Below are positions 51,201-59,440 of a DNA stretch of 64,000 bases, piece by piece; positions within the stretch are counted from its first letter, which is position 1; each line of letters opens with the position of its first letter. The position numbers and the translations under genes were made by a program. Source of the stretch: Parelaphostrongylus tenuis. Taxonomy: Eukaryota > Nematoda > Chromadorea > Rhabditida > Metastrongylidae. The notes beneath the pieces are model-generated. The model did not search any database, was not told the DNA's origin, and saw only the letters and a program-made list of their open reading frames with translations. Location: positions 248,001 to 312,000 of the forward strand of contig JAHQIW010006092.1 in the NCBI GenBank assembly GCA_019055375.1, in the 5' to 3' direction.

Positions 51201-54200
51201 AAAAGCGACTTCAAAGCAGCGACAACAGCCTGGAGTGATTTCTAACTTCCGTACATAAACCCACTAATCAAACATACTGTTAGTTAGAAGAACAGTCATA
51301 AATAATTACAGATGACAAGCTGTATAAGCAATAGCGTCGTTGTGAGTTAGAACGGTGAACATACACTTTACTGAGATATGTGACAACATTATCATTGATG
51401 AGTTGTTTAACCATGATAATGCTGCGAAACCATCTTACGAATTGTCGTATTTTTCAAATTAGTGCGAGACTGGTATGTATTGTGTAAAATCGATGGCTGA
51501 CGTTTTGGCGAGATAATAGGTTGCGGAAAAAGTTCCGAGAAAATGCTTGTAAAATACTTATGCACCAATTGCACCCGAACAAAGACAAAGCTAATAGTCA
51601 GAATACTCCCCTTGAACTTTAAGCCCTTTCTGCCACTTCTCCAGCAAAAGATCGATTCTGCAAACTTAAAATTCCAGATTGATGCGTTCACTTGCCACCG
51701 TTGCATTTGAACCCAACGGCCATTCGTGCATCATCAACAACCTAACTTGCTCGCTTGTTAACTCCATCTTGATATAAGTAGATAAATTATATACCAATCA
51801 ACCTGAGAGAAGACGGGCTTTCAAATGAGCTCCAAAAACATGAAAAATAACCGACACACAAAAAGTTACGAGCATTTTCTCAGAATTTTTTCCTCAACCT
51901 ATTATTACCAATCCGCACAAGTTTCTAAAAAGGAACTGTTCGCAAGATAGTTTTCATTGCTCATACATAGGTTTATCCAAAGTCGCTTTTTCCATCAATA
52001 GTGCGATGAGCTGTTGGAGGTGAAAAATTGAGTGGTATAGGATGAGAAAGGAGAGCGAATTTCATGGACGACGGCATTAGTGTTAGAAGAGCCAGTGGCA
52101 GTAACGATAGTAGTCTGGGAACGCAGTTTGAATAAAGAAATACCACTTGAAATTGGGAGAATAAATGCTCTAGTGCTGCTTTTTTCTTATTGTCTTCTTT
52201 TCTTGTTTTTCATCATTCTTTGTTTAGATTTGTGCTGCTTTGATGAAATTGATGGACAATCCGAAATGCTTTATGACTATGTTTAAGTTCACCATGGGCA
52301 ATATTGGAAAAAAACACTATCGGTGAGTCAACTGATCAACGATTACGGCCATTCTTTGCTCGGGTGCCGTTCGAACGGCCTGTCGTTGCAGTACCATTGC
52401 AGCATGCATTTAGAGCTTGACTGTGGTGGACAATTAGAGCGCTATTACAGTGTGCAAACAAATACGTGGTACCATCCCCGAGATAGCACTTGATGAAGGC
52501 GATCCCTCTCGGTGGACAAAGACTTTCCATGACATTTTTAGTGATTATTGGAAAGCTTAGATCTCTGGCTAGTGCGCTTCATAGCATTTTTGAAAAAGTC
52601 TTTTTCTAACGCATCAGCAAAAGGAAACATTTGTGTTTCACATGGCCATATCTCTCTCAAGACAGAGCTCTTTTTCTTATGGGGGGGGGGGGGGGGGGGG
52701 GGGAGGGGGGGGGAGCTGCCTGCGGTTTCAACAAGGCTATTGATTTATAGCACTGTGCGTTTTACATATGAAGCGCGATTTTTGTTATTAAGTTGGAGAT
52801 TTTTTTTCCACTTCCAGAGAAACTTCATATAAAACGTATGACCCTCATACTAAAAGAATTCTTCTACACGTTCAAGCGTTTTTTGTGCTTCCAGCATAGT
52901 AGCAGTAAAATTGCGCAGCTGATGTAGAATGTAATTTCATTTTGAATTTACAGCGTTATCAAAGGTGTTTTTAGAAAAAGGCCATGTAGCACATCAGCCA
53001 GAGATTTAAACTGTGGGATGTTTGCTAACACTCATGAGCAAAATTTTTGTTCAGCGAGGGGGATCGCTTCTTCATCCCTTGTTATCCAACTGCAAGGAAC
53101 CATATGTAATGAGTTGCTGAAATTGATCAGTAAAATTGCATTAATTGTCTTCTAATTTTGATACCCTTCATTCTATACCATACTCAAGAGTAAATTACCT
53201 AATGGAAACCAGAAATTAACGACTGCTTGCTAAATTCGATGGCAAATGCTTCAGATGATGCCAGGTCGTCAGCACAAGGGCATCTCTCCACTTTTTGCTG
53301 ACTTACACTGTTTTCAAAAGCGATACTTTCTTGCCGCAAAGTTTCTGGTGGTGCAGCGCAATGAGAAGTCCCTTTCAAGGACTAGCCAAAGTGTAAAATT
53401 TCTTTTCCACAAGCTGTTTATTGATACAAAAAATCCAGCACAAAATAAATTGTTCAGTGAAAAGACTCACTGAAGTGTCTGAGTGGTTAGTGGTTAGTAG
53501 TGTCGACTTTCACGAAGCAAGGTGCTGGTTTGACTCTCTCATCCAACCCTCTTGCAGTCAATCAGCGAATATCTTAGGAAACTCCCTAGTCCGTCTAGCT
53601 TCAGGATTGCAACGAGAATCGTCTCGACCATTGTTCTACAATTTCATAAAGTAGACATAATCTTCAAACAGCAGTTGAAACAACACGCGAAACCTTCGAA
53701 GACCTTTTTGTAGGATGTGTGGGAGGAAGCAAATCAAGTGCTAGAGAAGCTGGAATTCGCATCGTAATATTTGATGACGGGTCGTCTAAAAATCGGTCAA
53801 ATATTTGTATTCTGTGATTTCAGCTAGTCATTCACCCGACTATCTTTACATCTGATAACATGTTTTGAGGCTTTTATGAGGTCTGATACGGTCTTTCTAA
53901 AGTGCTAGAAATGTGTTCTAGCATCAAACCTCATCAGTAACACGGTACTTCTACGTTGAATCAGTTCCTCAGAGACATATCTTCTATATAAAGAAATGGA
54001 CTGCGAACTTGTTACACTAGACATACGCTGAAAGGATTGTTGTGGCGTTCTTTCAGACTGATTGATTGTCGATTTCATGGCGTACGGCTGTTATGTAGGC
54101 ATATGTAACGAAAAGGCACCGTGCTACTGCTGAGGCTGGGAGGTCGAAACGCGTATCTAACACTTGATAAGTGTCGTAAGAGACTTCATAAAAGGCTCAA

Positions 54201-57200
54201 AATATGTTATTGGATCACAACCAAAACATTTGGTGTCAATCTATAAACATGTGGGATTTTTGGAGAGTTGAACTGCGAAACGCCCCTTGTGGTGAACTTA
54301 GGGAATACTCTTCTAAACCGAAATTTAGTGTATTTGAGTCGTACACACAGCTTTTAATACTGTCTCTTCTTTTTGAATTCAATAGAGTCGAGCAAAAGTT
54401 CGATATTTTTCAACGGCAATTTCAGATTGTCATGACCTGATCGAAACCCAAATTTATTTTGAGCAAAAGAAGGATCCTCTGTTGATGCATCTCTTTATTT
54501 AACGCGGTACAATTTTGTATTCCAGCAATTTGAAAATATGGTATTGATGCTGCGAATCCTTCGAATGGATTTTTCAGAAGCGGTTAGGTCTAGAAGGTTT
54601 CCTTAGATGTTAGTTGTCGGGATGATTCAAAGGTGGTAGTTCTTTGGCGAAAGGTCGATTTGATTACGACGGTTGAGGCAGCGACTTTTTTTTAAAACCA
54701 ATTCTATCAGCCTGTGCAGATTGTGGTGAAGCTTTGTCATGCGCAAGGGTCAAACCTCCGCTGTTCATCGGAGTTAGGTATGTCCGCTGCAGATACTTAT
54801 AAACTTTGTCAATTTCATAAACTTTCCTGGTATGATCGTCTTGTTAGGGTCTGGAGACCTGGCCATATGCACCATCAAAGTGTCACCATAACGTGTTTCT
54901 AAGTGCTATTTTGAGAAGAGTTTAGGAACATTATCTCAGTCTTACAAATTAGTCAAGCACCATGAATCCTTCAATTACCATGATAGTCATTTTGCTTCTC
55001 ACCGTGCGACGTCAAATTTCACCCAGGTAATGTAATATCGGCGTTGTCTTGTGGAAAAGCGATGACGCGACGGCGCCTACCTATAAACGCTGGTCCCCAG
55101 AAGGTTGAGCGATTACGAATGACTCCGTTCTGAACAGGAGGTTCATATGCGATCGTCATCTTGTTCTTGGTTCAATTCATATGCCAACCATTTGTCAGGC
55201 TTTTTCACTGTTCCGCACCTTCCACATGAACGTGAAGTTCTTCTGCAACTCCCCGTGTAATTTCTCGAGTTCATCTTTGATAAATGCGCTTACGTGATCA
55301 TTGCCGATTGCTGTTGGGCTCCTCAGAGTTTTCTTCCTTGTAAAGACGCATCTTGTTTAGTTAGATCTTTCTCAACTAGTACTGAATCTGTTTTCCTACT
55401 TCTTCAAGTCCTTAAAGTCTTTGTCAGAAATGCTTTTTGGAAATGTCACGATGTATATGCAAACTATGAATCACAGATGGAAGTTGAACCCGTGTTCCAC
55501 CCAGAGTGCGTGTTACACCATCAAACTCACCGCTTTGCTACCTCTTTTTCAATACAGATCATCACAGCTGTCAGCAACCAAGCATTAACGCGTTTGGCTT
55601 GCTAAGCACATATCGACATAAAGGCGGTGATCTCGATGATGTAGTGGTAGTAACACGCGCCCCCGCTATGGGTCACACGCGGGTTCAATTCCTGCCTGAG
55701 AGCAGAAGTCTTGAATATCATACAGCATTTTCGGATATGTAGCTATAACATCACGGCAGTGCTATGAGAGCGGCGGGACAAGAAAATTACAGCAGATGAC
55801 CCTGCAGTTGCAACTCATAACTGAAAAGGAGGACTCTTTAGCTGTTTAGTTAGTGCCCTCTCGTCATAAGCACAAAAGAGGGTCTCGTGTTAACAAATGG
55901 TGATGTCATGGATATTCCTACGATTATTTCTAATACTTCCAAAAGAGGGCATTTTTAGCGAACAATTTGACGCTGCGTGAATTCCTGAAATGGGTATGTA
56001 CTCTGGCGATGAAGTGTATGGATTCTGATCATGAGGTGGAAAAGGCTCTCAACACAATTGCAGACAATCTAGTGCAGGTTTTGAGTGAGGAGGTTAGTTT
56101 GATTAGAGGAAGTTTTCGGTTATTCTTCAGTCGATTTCTCAGGTGGTTGAACTTTATATCTTGTTACTGTTCTCACTCAACTCGCACATCTCTGACAAAT
56201 TGAAGTTCTTATTGTTGTTTTCTACAGTAATGATGTGTGTATGATTCTTAGGGTGACGAATGTAAGTATAAATTTGTCGAACACGCTTCAAAGGGAACGA
56301 TTTGCGATTTTCTGGCGTCGCTGATTGATCGGTCATTGGAGGGCGTTCACAGTGTGATATCATTCGCTAGCGCATTCCAGGCCAAAGATCAGAGAAGTGA
56401 ATTGATTACTGTCAAAAGCTTTCATAAATCGTTCAGGAGAGACATTTTTCTCCCTTGTTTCATATCTGTAATGGATCTCTAGGAACACCCACTGAAATCA
56501 AAGCAGTTTTTTGTATCTTTCAACCAAGCGCAGTAATCATTTCGCAATTATTAGTGCAATATAACAAACATTGCAGTCGACTATTTTGAGACCTCGCTTA
56601 AGAACAATATAATCTGACAATTTTCAATATGCCAGATAATCATTTTTAAGCCACGCATGTGGTCTGTTATATAAGGGCTGACTTAAAAAGTCTGATAAAC
56701 GTGTTTCAATTTTCACGGTCCCATCAGTCGGGCGGTACCCTTTTGAAAAGTTGAAAAACGTTTATCGGGCTTTATATGTTAGCCCTTATATAACAGACCA
56801 CATGCATAACTCAAAAAATAATTATCTGGCATATTGAAATTTGAGCTTCTCTTAAGAAAACACTTGAGACGAAAGGTATAATCTAACAATGTATTTTGAG
56901 CCTTTCATGAGGTGTGTCATGGGCACAAATTGAGACGAGTGTATCTGCCTTACATCCTCGTCACTTACACAGTGCCTTTTCGTTCAGTCAATTCCTCGGG
57001 GATCTACCCCTGTATAAAGGAATCGACAACGAATCTTTTACGTTCGACATACGGTGAAGCAATGACACGATTCTGGCTCTGTATAAGTGCCCATCAATAG
57101 ACCTCATGAAAACTTCAAAATACATTGTCAGATTACATTCTGATATAGTGTGTCTTGATAAGTATCCGTACGTGGCTTAGAAATTTATTCGCGTTGTCAA

Positions 57201-59440
57201 TATTAGACAAGTGAATGCTGCAGTCTCATATCATTCAATGTTAATTGTAGTGGACGAGGTCTTGACAGCAGCACTAACAAAATGCGGTCACTGTTGTCAG
57301 CTGACTTCACGCCTGCTTCCACTTCACTCACAGTTTGCCGTAGAACGAGAACGACTCGTTCAAACGCTCACCGCTCTCTTCAGTGCTATTCAGTTGCCAG
57401 TTGATCTGGTTAGTACTTCAAAATACTATTAATGCCAATTTTCTTCAATTCCAGTTGCATGCTTAGCATTTGTTTCCCATGAGAATTTCCCAACTTTTTG
57501 TGAAATGGTTAGTCATTGGTCGAATTTCGCTCTATTGGACCGAGATTTATTCCGCCTTTCAACAAATAGATTCGCAATTCGTAATGAATATTTTGGTTGA
57601 AGTAAAGTTCAGCGGAATCCATCAGCTTATAGCAACAAGCATAGAGGTCCTACTACTTTACCATGGTGAAATTCGATTTTCTACGGAGCCCATTAATATT
57701 CTTTATTCTTCTTATCAGGCTTATACCCAGATTACTAAGCAGAAATGACCAAAAAGACAGTATTTTGTTTAGTTGAGTTTTTGGCGTTCAGGAGAATGCT
57801 TGAGACTACCATATTTTCAGAAATTTGCACTTTTTTTTTCAAATTTATTATCATGTTAGTCATATCACCAACTGTCGCCTGTTCAAAGTTTATATGAGGT
57901 TCTTCTATCTACAACATCGATGGCTGACGTTTCTGCGACTACAAAAACGTAAATGTCACCCATCGATTTTGAAGAAAGTGTGCTAATCTCGGCGCGCCTA
58001 TGGAACAGTTGTTAAAGGTGCTCTACAATACAAACTTAGTCGACCAATCGATGGTCCATGGTTTGATCCCTCGCCAAGGCTCATCAAGCCTTCCATCCCC
58101 CCCCCCCCCCCCCCCCCCCAGTGTTGGTGAATTGGCATCAGTTTATTCTGAGGAGGATAGTAGCACTGACTCAATACATTGTTAGGCCATTGCGAGTCGT
58201 TATAAAGGTCAGATAAGCATTTAGTCTCCTCAAACGATGCTAGTGAGTCAAATCCATGGCGCAATCCTCAAGGGATGATCAACGACGAGTGCCTTATCTC
58301 ATTTCTGTTTATACCAACGTTGCGCGTGCTTCAAATATAATAACAATTTGTGAGATATTTTCCGTTTTTCGTGTCGCATGCCGAATTTCAATAAAAGTCG
58401 GTCTTTCGATTAATTACGAAGTGATGAATATATTTTCCAAGTTTTTATACAGTTTTAGAACATTAAAGCAAAACCTCGTTTATGAGAGTGCTAAGTTAAC
58501 AACTTCCTAAGTGTCTAGGTTATCAACATCCAATATAGGTCTTTATGTCTCAAATTTCCCTTTTTTTAACAACTTTGACTGTAGATCATAAGTGTATCTT
58601 GTGATTATACGAATTAGGTAGTTAAAATTTCAGATGTTGAGCAGCGTGAAAACTGTACCAGAGATGGTCGAATGGAAATCGTTAACGATGCTTGGCAAAC
58701 TACTCAAAGAAAGGGTTAGAACTGAATTGTTCAAGTCCATTTAAATTCTTCTATATAGCACTTTTTTTATAATTCTATGGTAGCCGTATTTTTTCTTTTG
58801 TTATAGTTGCAAGCAATTATGGCAATTGCCGATGAGCATGTTGGAATTTTCAATCCCGAAGACGTGCGCAGTTCTCAGAAAAAGAGGTCTTACATGTACA
58901 CAATTTATTTATGGATTGCGGTGTGTTGAGTATCACCAGTATATGTATTTATTTAAGCGTCCGAAAAAGCGAGGTGATCTACGTGAAATATGTGCGAGCT
59001 CGTGAAGCACTTCAGAGTCGAGTGTTACTGATGTCAGAGGCATTAAAAGAGGACCGGTTGAACTTTCAAGTGAAGGTAAATTCAGTTTGTAAAACCTAAT
59101 TACGAACTTCACCCATTTACGTTTTGCAGTTTAGAGGGAAATGACAGCGATAATTATTACAGCTTTTAAGCTCTTACAGTGCATATATTGTAGAGTTGTT
59201 GGGTTTGCAGAGATTGTTTATCTATTCCAGAAGAATACGATAGGAATGCGTGATTTCCGTATAAATCTAAAAACACTCAAGACACGTGTGGTACAAAATG
59301 AAGACGAAGAGCCAAAGACTAAGAAAAGAAGAGCTACACAGGCTATAGAAAGGTCTGAGGATCAAGAAAACGAGGAAATGACGAAGAACTCTGATGAGGA
59401 AGATGAGGCAGCAGATGGTGACGGAAAAAGATACCAGTGA
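29355..59440 (+). CDS. FANCI: FANCI, Fanconi anaemia ID-complex subunit
   Basis: FANCI pairs with FANCD2 as the ID2 clamp on DNA at interstrand crosslinks in the nucleus. It is monoubiquitinated by FANCL/UBE2T and phosphorylated at S/TQ sites by ATR. About 37 exons in consistent phase give about 1385 aa, close to the 1328 aa of human FANCI. Segments that match the human protein in order include ETVCLEVIGLLKRCL, EGKRNSAMAGQCLDLLIS, ATARGCANLLF..VYDVLIEHEW, RMTALLGRRKELDEVLQEK and the tail MRDFRINLKTLKTRV. The tail continues into an acidic NEDEEPKTKKRR segment (possible NLS and counterpart of the acidic C-terminal motif). An SQ cluster (SSQFSQ..SSQ) lies in the exon at 39781. I first considered FANCD2; the C-terminus and SQ cluster fit FANCI instead. 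Exon lists are in the four block entries. Weakest: exon 3 end, candidate exon 37877-38044, exons near 52561 and 55946. No frameshift or premature stop was found in the accepted exons. Confidence 0.9.
29530..29750. repeat. Foldback element in FANCI intron 1
   Basis: Left arm: TAATTGATATATGAAAATCG, GATTGGCTGACGCGAGGTTG, GTAAATTAGTCGTAGTAATT. The inverted right arm begins ATTACTACGACTAATTTACC. The internal GGCTGACGTTTCGGCGGCCC and CAGAGCCTGGGCG segments are shared with 3631-4062. Confidence 0.8.
32457..32640. repeat. AT-rich simple repeat
   Basis: About 180 bp composed almost only of TAATA, ATAAT and AATATA units in a FANCI intron. Confidence 0.85.
33345..34050 (-). pseudogene. Truncated mariner transposase in a FANCI intron
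   Basis: On the minus strand: WQGMLYWEML..QTTNANVRHGKQL, then SLLQDNSRAHISKV (second catalytic Asp), LHPSYSSDIAPSNNHLFRV (third Asp region), a frameshifted DNKQFEKDLGAFFNRHPQSF block and a C-terminal KWLYIINHDGGYIAD. This is the canonical order of an irritans/mauritiana-type mariner C-terminal half. The N-terminal half is missing. Stops and frameshifts make it inactive. Confidence 0.85.
34895..35010 (+). repeat. TTA/CTG-type trinucleotide-rich tract
   Basis: Imperfect TTATTA, CTGTTA and ATTATT units immediately downstream of the exon ending at 34893. Confidence 0.7.
35438..36034 (-). mobile_element. Internally deleted mariner keeping HTH start and C-terminal tail
   Basis: Inverted ends AGGTTGGAAAGAAAGTTCTG (left) and AGGTTAGGAAAAAAGTTCCT (right, complemented). 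From ATG at 35879 on the minus strand it reads MSNDTIEFRVLLYHYWREGL, SQRAAVNEINEVDGEG, SKSAAGR, a stop in place of the usual Trp, then FNAGDLDLEYRTRSGHPKKL. After a short degraded join it ends with NMGDRWQKVAESDDLYFEE and a stop at 35515. The whole DDE catalytic core is absent, so the element is about half of full length and non-autonomous. It sits in the FANCI intron after 35390. Confidence 0.85.
37877..38044 (+). other. FANCI: Candidate cassette exon in FANCI
   Basis: An open 56-codon segment between a GGGATTATGTAG acceptor and a CGC/GTAAGT donor, phase 0 at both ends, so inclusion or skipping keeps the frame. Content: DFDSYDFFAVKKNLDCHWKN and CKPLLLELISVACNGIPKIA. The flanking exons join directly as expected for FANCI without it. 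It is either a lineage-specific cassette exon or a chance open segment. Confidence 0.4.
38045..39780. other. Intronic stretch without recognised features
   Basis: AT-rich sequence between the candidate exon and the SQ-cluster exon. It has several homopolymer runs and CTTCGGCGAGAATTGCTTGA-type motifs. No mobile element or exon was recognised. Confidence 0.45.
41870..42135 (+). mobile_element. S-type SINE (long subtype), diverged
   Basis: The 3' half reads AGCACGCGAAGTGTCTGAAG, ACTTTTGTGGAGGATGAATG, AATCGAGTGCAAGAATGCTG, matching 53475-53780 and the complement of 42610-42900. The head is degenerate. Confidence 0.5.
42168..42202. repeat. AT dinucleotide microsatellite
   Basis: Perfect alternating A/T run of about 35 bp just downstream of an S-type SINE copy, possibly grown from its A-rich tail. 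Confidence 0.9.
42610..42905 (-). mobile_element. S-type SINE (long subtype), minus strand
   Basis: On the minus strand the 3' part reads AAGCAGTTATCGAAGCAACA, CATGGAAGACTGG, CGAATGCAAAAAGTGTTGGG, ATTCGCACAGTGAA. The complemented head lies near 42895 (GGATTGCGCAGTGCTGAGTG). Open frames on both strands here are coincidental. Confidence 0.55.
43728..44012. repeat. Short MITE-like element with inverted ends
   Basis: AGATTAGGTAAACTGTACGT, GAACTCAACA at the left is repeated inverted as TGAGTTCGGATACAGTTTAC, CTAATCTC at the right. About 285 bp with no coding capacity, in a FANCI intron. Confidence 0.65.
45284..46020 (+). mobile_element. Mariner derivative with duplicated inverted 3' ends
   Basis: It is bounded by TTAGGTCTCC and GGAGACCTAA, each flanked by TA, the mariner target dinucleotide. 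The plus-strand interior encodes mid-transposase (AGQTINDERYCQQLDRCNQV), an SPDLSPSAFHIFRLLEHWLD block, and the C-terminus YERGIDLLPEHWQNCIQADG to EYFN-stop near 45945. The left end (45284-45450) is an inverted copy of the right end and encodes the same C-terminus on the minus strand (YERGIDLLPDRWQNCIQADR). The N-terminal half is missing; frameshifts make it inactive. Confidence 0.85.
48241..48524 (+). mobile_element. R-type tRNA-derived SINE
   Basis: CATATGGCGCAGTGATTAGA, GGTGCTCTGCGAC, then a disrupted B-box region, CATCCCACTTGTGTCGGTAA, ACCAGACTTGTCTGGGACGA, CATCCCTTACGGATTGATCA, ending GCTTTGTCCTTTTT. In a FANCI intron, sense orientation. Confidence 0.7.
49361..49797. repeat. tRNA-like foldback with interlocked arms
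   Basis: Arm A (49361-49408) is inverted at 49503-49551; arm B with complemented tRNA-like sequence (49409-49500) is inverted at 49690-49797. The order A, B, A', B' is interlocked rather than nested. B contains CGTATATACCTAAGAATATT and GCCTCAGGC; B' contains GCCTGAGGCCGTG and CTTAGGTATATACG. Confidence 0.75.
49682..49756 (+). repeat. tRNA-like unit (not a functional tRNA)
   Basis: GCCTTGG can pair with CTGAGGC as an acceptor stem; GTGTAGTGGTAGAGCAC fits a D arm with A-box; GCGGGTTCGATTCCCGC is a perfect T arm with B-box. The anticodon stem has a mismatch and position 33 is C instead of the invariant U. Called a tRNA-derived segment of the repeat. Confidence 0.6.
49850..49985 (+). repeat. tRNA-like foldback family, diverged arm
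   Basis: TGTTGTGGTAGCATGCACCC, GTTCAACTCTCGACTGAAGG, ATTCAGCATTCTATGATGTG parallel the right arm at 55640-55745. Lies 50 bp after the interlocked element. Confidence 0.45.
50080..50250 (+). repeat. GC-richer dispersed repeat, copy 2
   Basis: CTCAGCCATTGTAATGGCGG, CAAGCAACGGCGCGACGCCG, CCTGCCTATCAGCGGTGGTC. Homologous to 2950-3190 and in part to 55020-55110. In a FANCI intron. Confidence 0.55.
51516..51902 (-). mobile_element. Mariner-derived MITE retaining both transposase ends
   Basis: Ends ATAGGTTG..CAACCTAT are each flanked by TA, and the inverted repeats extend about 35 bp (GGAAAAAGTTCCGAGAAAAT). On the minus strand ATG at 51767 gives MELTSEQVRLLMMHEWPLGS and NATVASERIN, the mariner N-terminus. 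After a short join comes RIDLLLEKWQKGLKVQGEYS with a DY-stop at 51591, the mariner C-terminus. Everything between, about 290 residues, is deleted. It sits in a FANCI intron. Confidence 0.88.
52681..53125 (+). repeat. Poly-G-headed dispersed repeat, copy 2
   Basis: G23-A-G9 (52681-52713), then GAAGCGCGATTTTTGTTATT, ACGTATGACCCTCATACTAA, CTACACGTTCAAGCGTTTTT, GTGCTTCCAGC, and a TGTTTGCTAACACTCATGAG block. Collinear with 16944-17330. Confidence 0.65.
53475..53780 (+). mobile_element. S-type SINE (long subtype), most complete
   Basis: Head GTGTCTGAGTGGTTAGTGG (A-box-like), body ATTGCAACGAGAATCGTCTC, TTGTTCTACAATTTCATAAA, CAGCAGTTGAAACAACACGC, GAAACCTTCGAAGACCTTTT, and 3' end TGGAATTCGCATCGTAA. 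It defines the subtype found also at 22095, 41870 and 42610. Confidence 0.65.
53854..54212. repeat. MITE family A, copy 1
   Basis: Terminal inverted repeats AACATGTTTTGAGGCTTTTA, TGAGGTCT and (inverted) AGACTTCATAAAAGGCTCAA, AATATGTT. The interior shares CAGTTCCTCAGAGA, TATAAAGAAATGGACTGCGA and CTAGACATACGCTGAA with the copy at 56879. No coding capacity. Confidence 0.75.
55020..55110 (+). repeat. GC-richer dispersed repeat, fragment
   Basis: AAGCGATGACGCGACGGCGC, CTACCTATAAACGCTGGTCC matches the right part of the copies at 2950 and 50080. Confidence 0.45.
55465..55750. repeat. tRNA-like foldback element
   Basis: Left arm: AAGTTGAACCCGTGTTCCAC, CCAGAGTGCGTGTTACACCA. Right arm: TGATGTAGTGGTAGTAACAC (A-box-like), CGCGGGTTCAATTCCTGCCT (B-box), AGTCTTGAATATCATACAGC. 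Same organisation as 28082-28258 with a longer spacer. Confidence 0.6.
56625..56836. repeat. Palindromic MITE-like element
   Basis: Arms of about 80 bp: left CAATATGCCAGATAATCATT, CATGTGGTCTGTTATATAAG, GGCTGAC; right inverted TTAGCCCTTATATAACAGAC, CACATGC, ATTATCTGGCATATTG. Spacer about 50 bp. In the FANCI intron between 56331 and 57207. Confidence 0.85.
56879..57136. repeat. MITE family A, copy 2
   Basis: Ends TAATCTAACAATGTATTTTG, AGCCTTTCATGAGGT and (inverted) ACCTCATGAAAACTTCAAAA, TACATTGTCAGATTA. Interior CAATTCCTCGGGGATCT, TATAAAGGAATCGACAACGA, TTCGACATACGGTGAAGCAA corresponds to the copy at 53854. Confidence 0.78.
57985..58305 (+). mobile_element. R-type tRNA-derived SINE with C23 insertion
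   Basis: CTATGGAACAGTTGTTAAAG, GTGCTCTACAATACAAACTT, TGGTTTGATCCCTCGCC, CATCAAGCCTTCCATC, then a run of 23 C (58097-58119) where the family has CCCTTTGGGGTC. Body continues TGTTGGTGAATTGGCATC, TTGCGAGTCGTTATAAAGG, ATCCTCAAGGGATGATCAAC. Confidence 0.75.

Larger units (their letters stand above)
44924..52597 (+). other. FANCI: FANCI exons of the C-terminal half, part 1
   Basis: Exons: 44924-45056, 47037-47134, 47288-47387, 47466-47549, 47916-47997, 50338-50416, 50520-50716, 52228-52322, 52561-52597. Peptides: EVLNELRSELLDWAIDRIL, FLLDYYTNTNCVEWLESREL, VRHCHLFVTKLLPAILAVD, ICAALMKLMDNPKCFMTMF. Exon 47466-47549 is supported by phase on both sides and by position, though its donor (GTCTTT) is weak. 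The 37-nt exon 52561-52597 (SLASALHSIFEK) is tentative. Confidence 0.75.
55946..59440 (+). other. FANCI: FANCI exons of the C-terminal half, part 2
   Basis: Exons: 55946-56092 (a stronger acceptor gives 55959 but the wrong phase), 56252-56331, 57207-57408, 58634-58714, 58807-58886, 58958-59075, 59231-59440 with TGA at 59438. Peptides: LREFLKWVCTLAMKCMDSDH, ERERLVQTLTALFSAIQLPV, YVRAREALQSRVLLMSEALK. The last exon starts at the acceptor CTATTCCAG because only that start keeps phase 0 after QVK and gives KNTIGMRDFRINLKTL. Confidence 0.78.

Noticed and set aside
29355..59440. FANCD2 instead of FANCI for the long helical-repeat gene
   Set aside because: The SQ-cluster exon, the VYDVLIEHEW and RRKELDEVLQEK segments and the RDFRI C-terminal tail fit FANCI in order; no comparable run fits FANCD2.
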